A stretch of 32,188 nucleotides of DNA, from the NCBI GenBank assembly GCA_002862545.1, contig PKDJ01000040.1, positions 1-32,188 on the forward strand. The letters are read 5' to 3'. The notes under the pieces are model-generated. The model had not been told where the DNA came from, did not search any database, and saw only the letters and a program-made list of their open reading frames with translations. Below, piece by piece: positions 23,607-32,188 of this stretch. Source of the stretch: Pseudomonadota bacterium (GTDB lineage: Bacteria > Myxococcota_A > UBA796 > GCA-2862545). The translations under genes and the position numbers were made by a program. Each line of letters begins with the position of its first letter. The first letter of the stretch is position 1.

Positions 23607-24527
23607 TCAGCGGCGACGCGCGCGGCCGCCGTTGTTGAGAATCTCGCCCTCTTCACCGACCACCTTCTTCTCGATGGTTCCGCCTCGGATGATCTTCAGC
23701 TCTTGCGTGGCCTTGGGCGCCGGAGCGACAGTGCGCACCCTCGGGCGGGCGGTCTCCTTGGGCTTCGCATCCTCGAACTTGGTGCGAAGCGCCTGGATGT
23801 CGACGCCCGGGAGGATCGCCTCGTTGATGTCGAGGTCGTTGCGAAGCGTCAGCCGAAGACGGCCCATCTTCTCCGCATGAGCGAGCTGCTCGGCCTCTTC
23901 AGCCGTGACGAGCAGGGTGACCGAGGGCTTCTGCTTGCCCCGCTTCTCTCGGGCCTCCTCGCGAGACTCCCTCTGCATCCGCGAGTTCACGCCAAGCACG
24001 AAGATCGCCTGCAGGAGGGTGCGAGTCTCGATCGGGATCTCCTCCTTCTGGTCACCGACCGTGACCAGCACGTCGACATAGTTCAGTGGGTTGAGGAACC
24101 CAGAGAGCGCCTCACCATCACTGACGCCCACTGAAATGGCCCTCATTCCACGTGGAATGATCGCATTCAGCCCGACCCCTGACTCGGGATCGGCCAGTCG
24201 GTTGGCACGCACGAACTCGTTAGCGAGGATGCGCTCACGAGGAATTCGGCCGACCACGTGCTCCGGCGAGAGAAACACGCCATCCGGAAGGTACTTCGGT
24301 GGGATCTCGACGGCATAGAGATCTTCCTCGGTGATGGTCACACCTTGGTAGAGGTCACGTGCAGCGACAATCACCATGACGGTGTCCTCGGGGCGACGCG
24401 CCTCATCGATCTCGCGCTGGTAGTTACCGATCAGCTGCGTCAGAATCACGATCGACGCGCCGCCGGCAATCATCGCGAGCGTGAGGAAGATCACCGCGCG
24501 AAGCGGTCCGCTACCCCGTGCCGCCAT
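23607..24527 (-). CDS. cpaB: Flp pilus assembly protein CpaB (SAF domain)
   Basis: A 306-residue protein of the CpaB/RcpC family, a periplasmic inner-membrane-anchored component of tight-adherence (Flp type IVb) pili that is thought to interact with the outer-membrane secretin. It has one N-terminal transmembrane helix (about 10-31), a SAF domain (about 50-112, including VAARDLYQGVTITEEDL and RIPRERILANEFV), and then the RcpC region with RGMRAISVGV and NYVDVLVTVGDQ (about 123-157). The last 80 residues are a charged, probably flexible tail with basic terminal residues. GGAGGG precedes ATG 24527. No other tad/cpa genes (prepilin, secretin, ATPase, TadB/C) are in the window. Confidence 0.88.
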   Translation of the reverse strand: MAARGSGPLRAVIFLTLAMIAGGASIVILTQLIGNYQREIDEARRPEDTVMVIVAARDLYQGVTITEEDLYAVEIPPKYLPDGVFLSPEHVVGRIPRERILANEFVRANRLADPESGVGLNAIIPRGMRAISVGVSDGEALSGFLNPLNYVDVLVTVGDQKEEIPIETRTLLQAIFVLGVNSRMQRESREEAREKRGKQKPSVTLLVTAEEAEQLAHAEKMGRLRLTLRNDLDINEAILPGVDIQALRTKFEDAKPKETARPRVRTVAPAPKATQELKIIRGGTIEKKVVGEEGEILNNGGRARRR

Positions 24528-24608
24528 TTCGACCCTCCATGCGAGACAGTCGCTAGCCAGACCAGCGCCATCTTGGCCTCTCGGGACAGCCTGTCCCCGA
24601 CAGCTGGC

Positions 24609-24617
24609 ATGGTATCA
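24609..24617 (-). promoter_or_regulatory. Extended -10 candidate upstream of cpaB
   Basis: On the minus strand, TGATACCAT fits TGnTAnnnT and lies 82 bases upstream of the cpaB ATG. No -35 is visible. A short hairpin (24583-24597, GGGACA/TGTCCC) lies between it and the gene. This suggests cpaB and the three genes after it have their own promoter, separate from the SNF2 helicase. Confidence 0.33.
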
Positions 24618-24644
24618 GATGCGCGCGCCCGGCGCCGACAGGCT

Positions 24645-27623
24645 TCACGCTGCGTCGAAGAGGCTCCGAAGCTCCGCACTGGAGAGGGCCTTGACGAAGC
24701 CGCCCTCGGCCCCGAGGGCCGCCTCCGCCAGCTCGCGCTTGGCATCCTGGAGCTCCAGGATCTTCTCCTCCACCGTGTTCTCGGCGATCAGCCGGCAAGA
24801 AACGACGGGCCTGTCCTGTCCGATTCGGTGCGCCCGGTCCGTCGCCTGGCGCTCGACAGCCGGGTTCCACCAGGGGTCGAGATGGAAGACGTAGTCCGCA
24901 GCCGTGAGGTTGAGCCCTGTGCCGCCAGCCTTGAGCGACAGAAGAAACACAGGCGGCCCCGCCTCCGACTGGAAGTGGTCGATCACGGCCTGCCGGTCTC
25001 GCGTGCTGCCATCGAGACGCACGTAGGCAATCCCGAGGTCGCTCAGGCGCTCCCCTGCATGGTCCAGCAGGCTCGTCCACTGTGAAAACACGAGCGCCTT
25101 GTGCCCGTCGGTCACGAGCTCCACCAGCAGCTCCTCCATGCGATCCAGCTTCGCCGAAGCCGCCCCTCGACCAACATCACCGGGAAGCAGACGCGGATCG
25201 CAGCACGCCTGACGCATTCGCAGTAGCGCCTCGAGCACCTGGATCGTCGCTCCACCCTCGCCGCGGGAGCGAATGGCGGCCTGCACGTCTTGCCTCGCTG
25301 CCAGACGCACAGCATCGTAGACCTTCCGCTGCTCGGCGGACAGGGTGCAGCGCACCACGACCTCGGTGAGCGGCGGGAGCTCCGCAGCCACCTGCTGCTT
25401 GAGTCGACGAAGCACGTAGGGGCGCACCCGACTCCGCAGTAGCCGACGCGATCGCTGGTCTCCCGTCTCGATGGGCTTCACGAAGCGATCGCGAAATGCG
25501 GTCTGGCTGCCGAGTAGCCCTGGCATCAAGAAGCGGAAGAGACTCCAGAGCTCCTCGAGGCGGTTCTCGACCGGCGTTCCAGTGAGTGCCAGGCGGTGGG
25601 AGGACCGAAGGACACAGGCAGCCCGAGCCGTCTGGGAGGTCGGATTCTTGATGGCCTGCGCCTCGTCGAGGACCACATACGACCAGCTCTTCTCACGCAG
25701 CCGAGCGAGGTCGAGTCGCAGGAGAGCGTAGGAGGTCACGGTGACGTCGGCGTCGTTCAGCTCGCGGCTTCGCCCGTGGTAGAGATTCAGCGAGAGCGCT
25801 GGAGAGAACCGCTTCAGCTCGTTCTCCCAGTTTCGGATCACGGACGTGGGTGCCACCACGAGGTGCGGGCCGGGCACGTCGCACAGCGCAGCGATCGCCT
25901 GCACGGTCTTTCCCAGTCCCATGTCGTCGGCGAGCACCCCGTTCAGGTCCATGTCGCGAAGGAAGCGCAGCCACTGGAATCCCGCCCGCTGGTACTCGCG
26001 AAGGTCCGCACGAAGAGCTGGTGGGGGTGCAACGTCAGGCAGGCCCTCTCCGCCCTCGAGAAACGCTCGTAGTCGCTTGAGATCGAGCGGCACCGACTCC
26101 TCGGTGTCTTCGAGCAGCTCGATCAGGGCCGCGGTCGCGTGACGGTCGACCCGGCCCTCCGCGTCGCGCGCCTCGAGGAGCTCCCGCAGCAGCGCGCCGT
26201 GCTCACGAAGCCAGTGCGCAGGCAGCGGAGCATAGCCACCGTCCATCAGACGCACGACGGACCGTCCAGAGCGCCAGGCATCGAGCACCGTCAGTGGATC
26301 GGCCTCCCCGCCGTCTCCATTGTCGAAGCGCACCGACAGACGCCAAGCGTTCTCCTCACCACGCCCGGTCTCACGCTTGGTGCGCTCGACGTCGATCTCC
26401 GGAACCACCGTCCGCTTCGTGATCCGAAAGCGCGCCGGGTCCACGCGTCCGACCACGAGACCCTCGTGCAGCGGCAGGCGATCGCGCAGGAACTCGGCAG
26501 CTTGATCTGGAGGCAAGGTGAAGTCGAAGCCGACGGGCCTCCCGAAGTTCTCCCGCCACTGACGAGAGATCGCCCGCTCACGGTCGCGATCCCGAGCCGG
26601 CACTACGTCACTCGTGAGAGGCTGCAGAGCTCCACCGCTCGTCACCCGAGCGACCGGGGGGTCGCCGTACACCAGCGCCGAGGAGACCCGCAGGCCCTCA
26701 CCGATCTCGCTCAGCTGCATACGGACCCGGGGCAGGAGAGCGTCTTCGCGGGGGAGGCGCGTCGTCTGCACATCGACTTGGATGCGCTCCCGAAGCGCCG
26801 GCAGTACCTCCGAGACGAGGCGCCCGACCTCGTCTGACCGGAAGGAGACCCCCTGCACCAACATCGAGCGCTGCTCTCGGGTGAGGGTGCCGTGCGAGGT
26901 CGGCCGCAGGACGCCATCGATGAAGGCGGCACCTCTGAACAGTCGTGTGACGCCGAGCGGGCGGAACAGGCCGAGCTTGAAGCCATCTCCTTCGTCGGCG
27001 ACCACCAGTCGGAAGGAGATCGGCGCTGGAGACGTGCTCACAGGCGCACCATCGAGCGTCGCGTCGGCCGTTCCCTCCAGGAAGACGAGGAGCCGACGGA
27101 CCAGATCGGGCGTCATCGGTCCACCGGCGTACTGCGAGCGGACGATGAGACTCTCGGCCTGCAGATCGCCACGACCGGCTGTCAGGTTCGCTTGTGCCAG
27201 CGACGTCGTGACGGGCTCCACACGCCCGTCCGGGTACACAGCCACGCGGGCCAGCGACAGCGCATTGCGCTCCGACTTGAACACATACCGGAGCCGCACC
27301 TTGTAGGTGGCCGAGGGCTCTGGAAGTGCGCCCCCCGTCTTGAGTCCCTGTCGCACTGCGATCACCGCAGCGCAGGTGTGTACACAGGCTCCGTCACGCC
27401 CACAGTCGCAGCCCCAGTCGGCATCCTCGGGCCAGAGATACACCTCGTGCCGAACCGGCTTACCGGGAGCCTTCACGCGGAGGAGGATCTCGTCGCCGTC
27501 GTCAGACACGCCCTCGACGGCGCCAGCACGCGCGAGTCGCACCGCCGCGCCCCACATGCGCTCACCACCGTCATCTCGCAACGCTTCGAAGAGCGCGTCG
27601 AGTTCGTTGGCCTTCCGCGTCAC
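24645..27623 (-). CDS. SWIM zinc-finger SNF2-family helicase
   Basis: A 992-residue protein of the bacterial SNF2/HepA-like ATPase class that translocates on double-stranded DNA. The N-terminal SWIM zinc motif is C72-D-C74-x5-C80-V-H82. A long middle region (about 95-540) includes the bacterial SNF2-associated domain. The ATPase core has motif I DDMGLGKT, Ia VVAPTSVIRNW, II DEAQ, III LTGTPVENRLEELW, IV FSQWTSLLDHA, V GTGLNLTAADYVFHLDPWWNP and VI QATDRAHRIGQ. I chose GTG 27623; in-frame sequence further upstream runs antisense-wise through the Gly-repeat gene and is a shadow. It follows the MYXO-CTERM gene by 40 bases. Its specific biological role (stress or repair) cannot be read from sequence. 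Confidence 0.93.
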   Translation of the reverse strand: MTRKANELDALFEALRDDGGERMWGAAVRLARAGAVEGVSDDGDEILLRVKAPGKPVRHEVYLWPEDADWGCDCGRDGACVHTCAAVIAVRQGLKTGGALPEPSATYKVRLRYVFKSERNALSLARVAVYPDGRVEPVTTSLAQANLTAGRGDLQAESLIVRSQYAGGPMTPDLVRRLLVFLEGTADATLDGAPVSTSPAPISFRLVVADEGDGFKLGLFRPLGVTRLFRGAAFIDGVLRPTSHGTLTREQRSMLVQGVSFRSDEVGRLVSEVLPALRERIQVDVQTTRLPREDALLPRVRMQLSEIGEGLRVSSALVYGDPPVARVTSGGALQPLTSDVVPARDRDRERAISRQWRENFGRPVGFDFTLPPDQAAEFLRDRLPLHEGLVVGRVDPARFRITKRTVVPEIDVERTKRETGRGEENAWRLSVRFDNGDGGEADPLTVLDAWRSGRSVVRLMDGGYAPLPAHWLREHGALLRELLEARDAEGRVDRHATAALIELLEDTEESVPLDLKRLRAFLEGGEGLPDVAPPPALRADLREYQRAGFQWLRFLRDMDLNGVLADDMGLGKTVQAIAALCDVPGPHLVVAPTSVIRNWENELKRFSPALSLNLYHGRSRELNDADVTVTSYALLRLDLARLREKSWSYVVLDEAQAIKNPTSQTARAACVLRSSHRLALTGTPVENRLEELWSLFRFLMPGLLGSQTAFRDRFVKPIETGDQRSRRLLRSRVRPYVLRRLKQQVAAELPPLTEVVVRCTLSAEQRKVYDAVRLAARQDVQAAIRSRGEGGATIQVLEALLRMRQACCDPRLLPGDVGRGAASAKLDRMEELLVELVTDGHKALVFSQWTSLLDHAGERLSDLGIAYVRLDGSTRDRQAVIDHFQSEAGPPVFLLSLKAGGTGLNLTAADYVFHLDPWWNPAVERQATDRAHRIGQDRPVVSCRLIAENTVEEKILELQDAKRELAEAALGAEGGFVKALSSAELRSLFDAA

Positions 27624-27663
27624 TCTGCCCCCGAGAGTCGGCCCCACTATTGGCTCACGCGCA

Positions 27664-28740
<1,077 letters not shown>

Positions 28741-28800
28741 CGACCCTCCAAGCGCCATGAGGGCGCCTTCCAACACACTCCGTAGCGGCTCGACGCGTCC

Positions 28801-28829
28801 TTGTCAGGACCATCGGACGTGAATATTCT
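28801..28829 (+). promoter_or_regulatory. Sigma70-type promoter of the BolA-glutaredoxin operon
   Basis: A -35 TTGTCA (28801-28806, five of six consensus bases) and a -10 TATTCT (28824-28829) are separated by exactly 17 bases. The expected start of transcription is near 28836, giving a leader of about 25 bases before the bolA ATG. It is the best promoter match in the window. Confidence 0.78.
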
Positions 28830-28860
28830 GCATGCTCTCAGCCCACTTGACGGAGGCGTC

Positions 28861-29103
28861 ATGTTCCGCGCCGACCGCATCCGAGAGCTCATTGAGGCCG
28901 GACTGCCCGACTGCACCGCGATCGTGGAGGATCCCGCCAACGATGGCGTGCACTTCCAAGCGCGAGTCGTCTCGTCCGCCTTCGAGGGCAAGTCACGGGT
29001 GCAGCAGCATCAGCTCGTCTACGCCACTCTCGGAGACCACATGCGCCAGGACATTCATGCCCTAGCGCTTCGCTGCTTTACCCCTGATCGCTGGACCGGC
29101 TAG
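28861..29103 (+). CDS. bolA: BolA-family protein
   Basis: An 80-residue BolA-fold protein (alpha/beta, class II KH-like). Proteins of this family bind monothiol glutaredoxins around a shared [2Fe-2S] cluster and take part in iron-sulfur trafficking and iron regulation. GGAGG precedes ATG 28861. Visible family features are RIRELIEAGLPDCTAIVEDP (5-24), the strand DGVHFQARVVSSAFEGKSRVQQHQ-type core with FxGKSxxxxHQxVY (about 41-54), and the C-terminal DIHALALRCFTP. The conserved His in QHQLVYATLG is the likely cluster ligand. The CGFS glutaredoxin gene follows after 20 bases, which strongly supports the pairing. Confidence 0.92.
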   Translation: MFRADRIRELIEAGLPDCTAIVEDPANDGVHFQARVVSSAFEGKSRVQQHQLVYATLGDHMRQDIHALALRCFTPDRWTG

Positions 29104-29123
29104 GCCCGGAGAGGAGTTCCCCC

Positions 29124-29435
29124 TTGGACACTCAAGATCGCATTCGCGAGATCGTCGACGGCAACCGCATCGTCATCTTCATGAAGGGAAGCCCCGACTT
29201 TCCACAGTGCGGCTTCTCCATGCGCGCTGCGAGCATTCTGAACGCGCTCGGACAGCCCTTCCACCATGTAGACGTGCTGCAGGATCCCGAGATCCGCCAG
29301 GGCATCAAGGTCTTCTCCAGCTGGCCGACCATCCCGCAGGTCTACGTCGACCAGAAGTTCCTGGGCGGCTCTGACATTCTCACCGAGATGTGGGAAGCCG
29401 GCGAGCTCGAGGGAATCGTCGCTCCGAAGGCCTAG
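29124..29435 (+). CDS. grxD: Monothiol CGFS glutaredoxin (Grx4 type)
   Basis: A 103-residue monothiol glutaredoxin that holds a glutathione-ligated [2Fe-2S] cluster and acts as a cluster carrier with BolA. The active site is CGFS in PQCGFSMRAA (about 28-37). Other hallmarks are VIFMKGSPDFP, SSWPTIPQVYV (the TIPQ cis-Pro region) and FLGGSDIL, which binds glutathione. The start is TTG at 29124, with a purine-rich GGAGAGGAG upstream; no ATG occurs at a family-appropriate place, since the protein begins right at helix 1. It is co-transcribed with bolA and ends five bases before the converging pyrF stop. Confidence 0.94.
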   Translation: MDTQDRIREIVDGNRIVIFMKGSPDFPQCGFSMRAASILNALGQPFHHVDVLQDPEIRQGIKVFSSWPTIPQVYVDQKFLGGSDILTEMWEAGELEGIVAPKA

Positions 29436-29439
29436 TGCC

Positions 29440-30291
29440 TTAGCCGAGCGCCGCACCGACGGCGTCGACGAGCGCTCGTGCTCGTCCGCCGACCTGCTGT
29501 TGCCAGTCTGCGCCGTCTCGGCCCGACTTCGGGAACAGCACCCCGCGCGCGCTCACGACCAGCGCGCCCGTGCCGTCATGGTGGAAGTGCCTCCGGATCT
29601 CGCGGGGCCCGGCACCCTGCGCTCCAAAGCCTGGGACCAGAAACCATGCGCGGGGCATGCGCTGCCGCCAGGTCTCGACCTCACCCTCGAGCGTGGCCCC
29701 GAGCACGGCCCCGACAGAACCGAAGCGCTCCGCGCTCGCATTGGCGCTCGCGATCCATGACGCGACCTGTGAGGCGATCCCACCGTCCGGAGAGCCCTGC
29801 CACAGCCCACTGCCAGGGTTGCTGGTCCGTACCAGCAAGAACAGGCCCTTGCCCGTCTCTAGGCGACGAGCGAACGGCGCGAGAGACTCCGCGCCAAGGT
29901 AGGGCGACAGCGTCACCGAGTCCGCGCCCATTGGACCATCATCGTCCAGCGTTGCGTGGGCGTAGGCCTCGGCCGTCGAGCCGATGTCGCCTCGCTTCGC
30001 GTCGAGGACGACCAGGAGTCCGGCCTCCCGAGCCGTCGAGACCACGCGCTCGAGCGCAGCGACACCGGGAGAGCCCAGCGCCTCGAAGAAGGCCACCTGT
30101 GGCTTCACCGCCGCTACATGCTCGGCGACCGCCTCGATGACGCCGCAGCAGAACGCCTCCGCGGCAGCAGCGGCACTAGCACGACCGCCCGCCGCATCGA
30201 GCGGCAGGCGGCTGAGGTGAGGGTCGAGCCCGATGCAGGTCGGCGAGCCGACCTGCGAGACTCGGGAGAGGAGGCGTGTGCCGAAGCTCAC
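29440..30291 (-). CDS. pyrF: Orotidine 5'-phosphate decarboxylase, type 2
   Basis: Final enzyme of de novo UMP synthesis; it decarboxylates OMP. The length of 283 residues and the motifs are those of the type 2 subfamily: TCIGLDPHLSRLP (18-30), VKPQVAFFEALG, the catalytic Asp-Lys-Asp set in VVLDAKRGDIGSTA, VTLSPYLG, LLVRTSNPGS, FLVPGFGAQGA and VVSARGVLFP. The start is GTG 30291, one base after the stop of the upstream membrane-protein gene, with GAGGAG inside that gene's last codons. Translation is therefore probably coupled to the AgmX-like gene, which is an unusual partner for a pyrimidine enzyme. Confidence 0.94.
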   Translation of the reverse strand: MSFGTRLLSRVSQVGSPTCIGLDPHLSRLPLDAAGGRASAAAAAEAFCCGVIEAVAEHVAAVKPQVAFFEALGSPGVAALERVVSTAREAGLLVVLDAKRGDIGSTAEAYAHATLDDDGPMGADSVTLSPYLGAESLAPFARRLETGKGLFLLVRTSNPGSGLWQGSPDGGIASQVASWIASANASAERFGSVGAVLGATLEGEVETWRQRMPRAWFLVPGFGAQGAGPREIRRHFHHDGTGALVVSARGVLFPKSGRDGADWQQQVGGRARALVDAVGAALG

Positions 30292-30292
30292 C

Positions 30293-32077
30293 CTACTCCT
30301 CTTCGTCCTGGAACTCGGGCGGCGTCTCGAGCTTGAAGAGCGCGGTGATCTCGGGGACTGGCACCGGCTTGCCGCGGCGCTCCCACTTCTTCCGCTCCTC
30401 TTCCTTCTTCTTCTTCAGCTCCTCCTTCTCCTCATCCGTGAGCTCGGGCTCCTCGGGGATCTCGAAGGTGATCTTGCCCCAGCGCTTGGAGACGCAGCGG
30501 GAGAAGGTGCTGTCCTGAAGCTCGGAGTCCTCGTGGATGGCGGTGCTCGTGCGACCCTTCTTGTTGATGGTGATCGTGAGTTCCATCTTGCCCTCGATGA
30601 GCTCACCCTCGTCACGGAGCATGTCGAAGCACCAGTGGATCGCGTCCAGCTCTCGCCGCATGCGGTCGGCGACCACGTCGGCCTCGAGCCAGTCCTTCAT
30701 CAGCTTGTTGGCGCGCAGCTCCAGCTTGGTGAACTCCGGATCCGGCACATCGGTCACCTCGGCTGCCATCAGGCGCCAGGTATCCCAGACGCTGATGTCC
30801 TCTTCCTTGTCGAAGTCGTCTGCCATGGGGTGCAGGCTGCAGAACCGACCGGACTCGACGAGCTCCTCGCTGCCCTCGGCCTCGACCTTGAGGATGGTCG
30901 GCAGGCAGGTGTTCACGAGGTCCTTCACGCGGGTGCGGTCGTGCACGATCGCGTCGAGGCCAGCCGCTCCGCTGCCGTCGAACACGGCGTTGAAGTACAC
31001 GGACGGCTCCTCGCCCTCCTCCTCGCCGAACCACCAGGTGGGGCCGACCATCAGCTCTCGGTCACCCGCGTTGGACCACACGTTGGACACGAAGTCGGGC
31101 TCGCTCTGCGCGAGGTTGAGCTCGAAGAAGGTGGTCTGCATGTAGCCGAGCTCGGGGGGCACGGCGGTCGTCGCCTTCACCTCTGCGGCGCGCATCAGCA
31201 GCAGCGCCTTGCCGTCGGCGATCTTGCCCATGAGCTTGACCAGGGGCAGAGCCGGAGCCTGGCTGCCAGCCACGAGGAGCGGCCGGCGCCCGTCAAAGGT
31301 CACCTGATCACCCGGCGTGTTGTCCGACTCCCAGGTGGTGCCCGTCCACTTGTGGGTGCGGGTCCACGAGCCCTCGGCCCCGTCCTTACCATCCGTCCAC
31401 CGCAGCACGTCGCCGAAGCCACCATCGAGCAGCTTGACCTCTTGCACCTCGCCGTTGACCGACAGCAGTGCAGCGTTCAGGTCGGGGCCCATGTCATCGT
31501 AGATCTCGACGGCCGGACGGTTGGTCGCCACCGCGAGCACCAGGTCGAGGTTGCCCGCCTCGATGCTGCGTGCGCCGCCGAGAGCGAGCAGGACCACGAG
31601 AACAGCCCAGACATCGACGAGCGTGTAGCGGGACACGACCTCACCCAGCTCCCAGAAGAAGCCAGGGATGGCGATCAGAATGGCGAAGGCCACCGCGATC
31701 CAGCCGATCATGAAGATGGGGTCGGCAACATCGGCGTACATGGCGATGGTGCCAGCGAGATCCTTCGACTGGGAGGCGATGCCGTCCGGGCCGAGCGTGG
31801 CCATGTTGTGGCCCATCGTCAGCGCGCTTGAGCCGTAGATGACCGCGAACACCATGCACACCGACGCGACGAAGCGACTCGCCGCGACGCGGTTCGCCTC
31901 CTCGTAGATGGCACGGCGCACCGCACCGAAGGCAACACCGAGACCGCCGACGGAGAGCACCGCGACGAGCAGCATGGCGTCGCCAGCTGCGCCCGCGTTG
32001 CCGGCGGCTGCAGGTGGAGCTGGTGGAGGAGCAAATCCAGCACACAACGCGGCCGTGACGAAGCGCGCGATCCGCAT
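30293..32077 (-). CDS. Membrane protein with AgmX/PglI-type C-terminal domain
   Basis: A protein of 594 residues if started at ATG 32077 (AAGG eight bases upstream). TTG 32092 and ATG 31975 are alternatives. The N-terminus is signal-like, then Pro/Ala-rich, then has about four hydrophobic segments (within about 38-175). A long extracytoplasmic region follows (about 180-460). Residues 468-541 match the AgmX/PglI C-terminal domain known from myxobacterial gliding proteins and resemble TonB/TolA C-termini: RRELDAIHWCFDML, then MELTITINKKGRTSTA, then FSRCVSKRWGKITF, with the two conserved Cys at about 483 and 528. A Glu/Lys-rich helix (about 545-570) interrupts the domain before its final strand (EITALFKLE). 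A link to gliding or trans-envelope force transfer is inference. Confidence 0.8.
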   Translation of the reverse strand: MRIARFVTAALCAGFAPPPAPPAAAGNAGAAGDAMLLVAVLSVGGLGVAFGAVRRAIYEEANRVAASRFVASVCMVFAVIYGSSALTMGHNMATLGPDGIASQSKDLAGTIAMYADVADPIFMIGWIAVAFAILIAIPGFFWELGEVVSRYTLVDVWAVLVVLLALGGARSIEAGNLDLVLAVATNRPAVEIYDDMGPDLNAALLSVNGEVQEVKLLDGGFGDVLRWTDGKDGAEGSWTRTHKWTGTTWESDNTPGDQVTFDGRRPLLVAGSQAPALPLVKLMGKIADGKALLLMRAAEVKATTAVPPELGYMQTTFFELNLAQSEPDFVSNVWSNAGDRELMVGPTWWFGEEEGEEPSVYFNAVFDGSGAAGLDAIVHDRTRVKDLVNTCLPTILKVEAEGSEELVESGRFCSLHPMADDFDKEEDISVWDTWRLMAAEVTDVPDPEFTKLELRANKLMKDWLEADVVADRMRRELDAIHWCFDMLRDEGELIEGKMELTITINKKGRTSTAIHEDSELQDSTFSRCVSKRWGKITFEIPEEPELTDEEKEELKKKKEEERKKWERRGKPVPVPEITALFKLETPPEFQDEEE

Positions 32078-32188
32078 GGGCCAGGCCTTCAATTTTCTCT
32101 ACGAGTCGCAGACCGACGACAACATCAGACAGATGCTGTCGGACCTGGCTGACACCAACCCCGCTGAGCTCGCCGCGGACGCGTGGGA
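32076..32188 (+). CDS. N-terminus of a rightward gene (partial)
   Basis: An open frame from ATG 32076 to the window end, 37 codons, with high G/C in third positions and a protein-like start (MGQAFNFLYESQTDDNIRQ). An in-frame GTG at 32055 is possible. There is no ribosome binding site at the usual distance; a GGAGGAG at 32025-32031 is too far away. It shares CATG with the candidate start of the leftward gene, so one of the two starts may be misplaced. No family is recognised. Confidence 0.42.
   Translation, partial: MGQAFNFLYESQTDDNIRQMLSDLADTNPAELAADAW

Noticed and set aside
30233..31831. 532-codon plus-strand frame opposite the AgmX-like gene
   Set aside because: It is antisense to a gene with membrane segments and a recognisable domain; the composition is typical of shadow frames.

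Overview
The window looks like chromosomal DNA from a high-GC member of the Myxococcota (delta-proteobacterial type). The evidence is a MYXO-CTERM-like C-terminus (gene at 27664-28740), an MglA-family protein (18902-19966), an AgmX/PglI-type C-terminal domain (30293-32077), an OmpA protein with thrombospondin type 3 repeats, many lipoproteins, and strong G/C preference at third codon positions. No insertion sequence, phage gene, CRISPR array or rRNA gene was seen. Coding density is very high, and no stretch longer than about 210 bases lacks a gene.

Layout. Positions 1-196 hold the start of a leftward XPD/DinG-like helicase. Positions 295-10188 form one rightward run of nine genes with overlaps or gaps of 15 bases or less: type II NADH dehydrogenase, a CoaB-Nudix fusion, two unknown proteins, bioF, bioA, a RegB/PrrB-type redox sensor kinase, its RegA/PrrA-type regulator, and an OmpA/TSP3 outer-membrane protein. 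Positions 10196-12309 hold a divergent thiolase and 3-hydroxyacyl-CoA dehydrogenase pair. A large lipoprotein (12381-13970) diverges from thiG and a degenerate ThiE/TenI-like gene (14175-15526). A leftward cluster (15490-17117) encodes a HEAT-like protein, a 54-residue peptide and two related Cys-rich lipoproteins. Next come tRNA-Leu(CAG) with a good terminator, a small barrel-like protein, and lgt, which diverges from a membrane-anchored MglA-like protein with degraded GTPase motifs, followed by recJ.

From 21752 to 28740 everything is leftward: a small membrane protein, a LolB-like exported protein, a TPR lipoprotein, an orphan CpaB, a SWIM-SNF2 helicase, and a MYXO-CTERM surface protein with 24 consecutive GGC glycine codons. 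A clear sigma70-type promoter then drives a BolA and CGFS-glutaredoxin pair (iron-sulfur homeostasis). The window ends with leftward pyrF, tightly coupled to a membrane protein carrying an AgmX/PglI domain, and the first codons of a rightward gene.

How the genes may work together. The first directon joins respiratory NADH oxidation, CoA and biotin cofactor synthesis, and a quinone/thiol redox-sensing two-component system, so co-expression with respiratory state is plausible. The middle and right parts are rich in envelope functions: lipoprotein maturation by Lgt, several lipoproteins, CpaB, MglA-like and AgmX-like proteins. The best candidates for something undescribed are the tail-anchored MglA-like pseudo-GTPase, the CoaB-unknown-Nudix fusion, the Cys-rich lipoprotein operon with its 54-residue partner, and the AgmX-type domain split by a charged insert.
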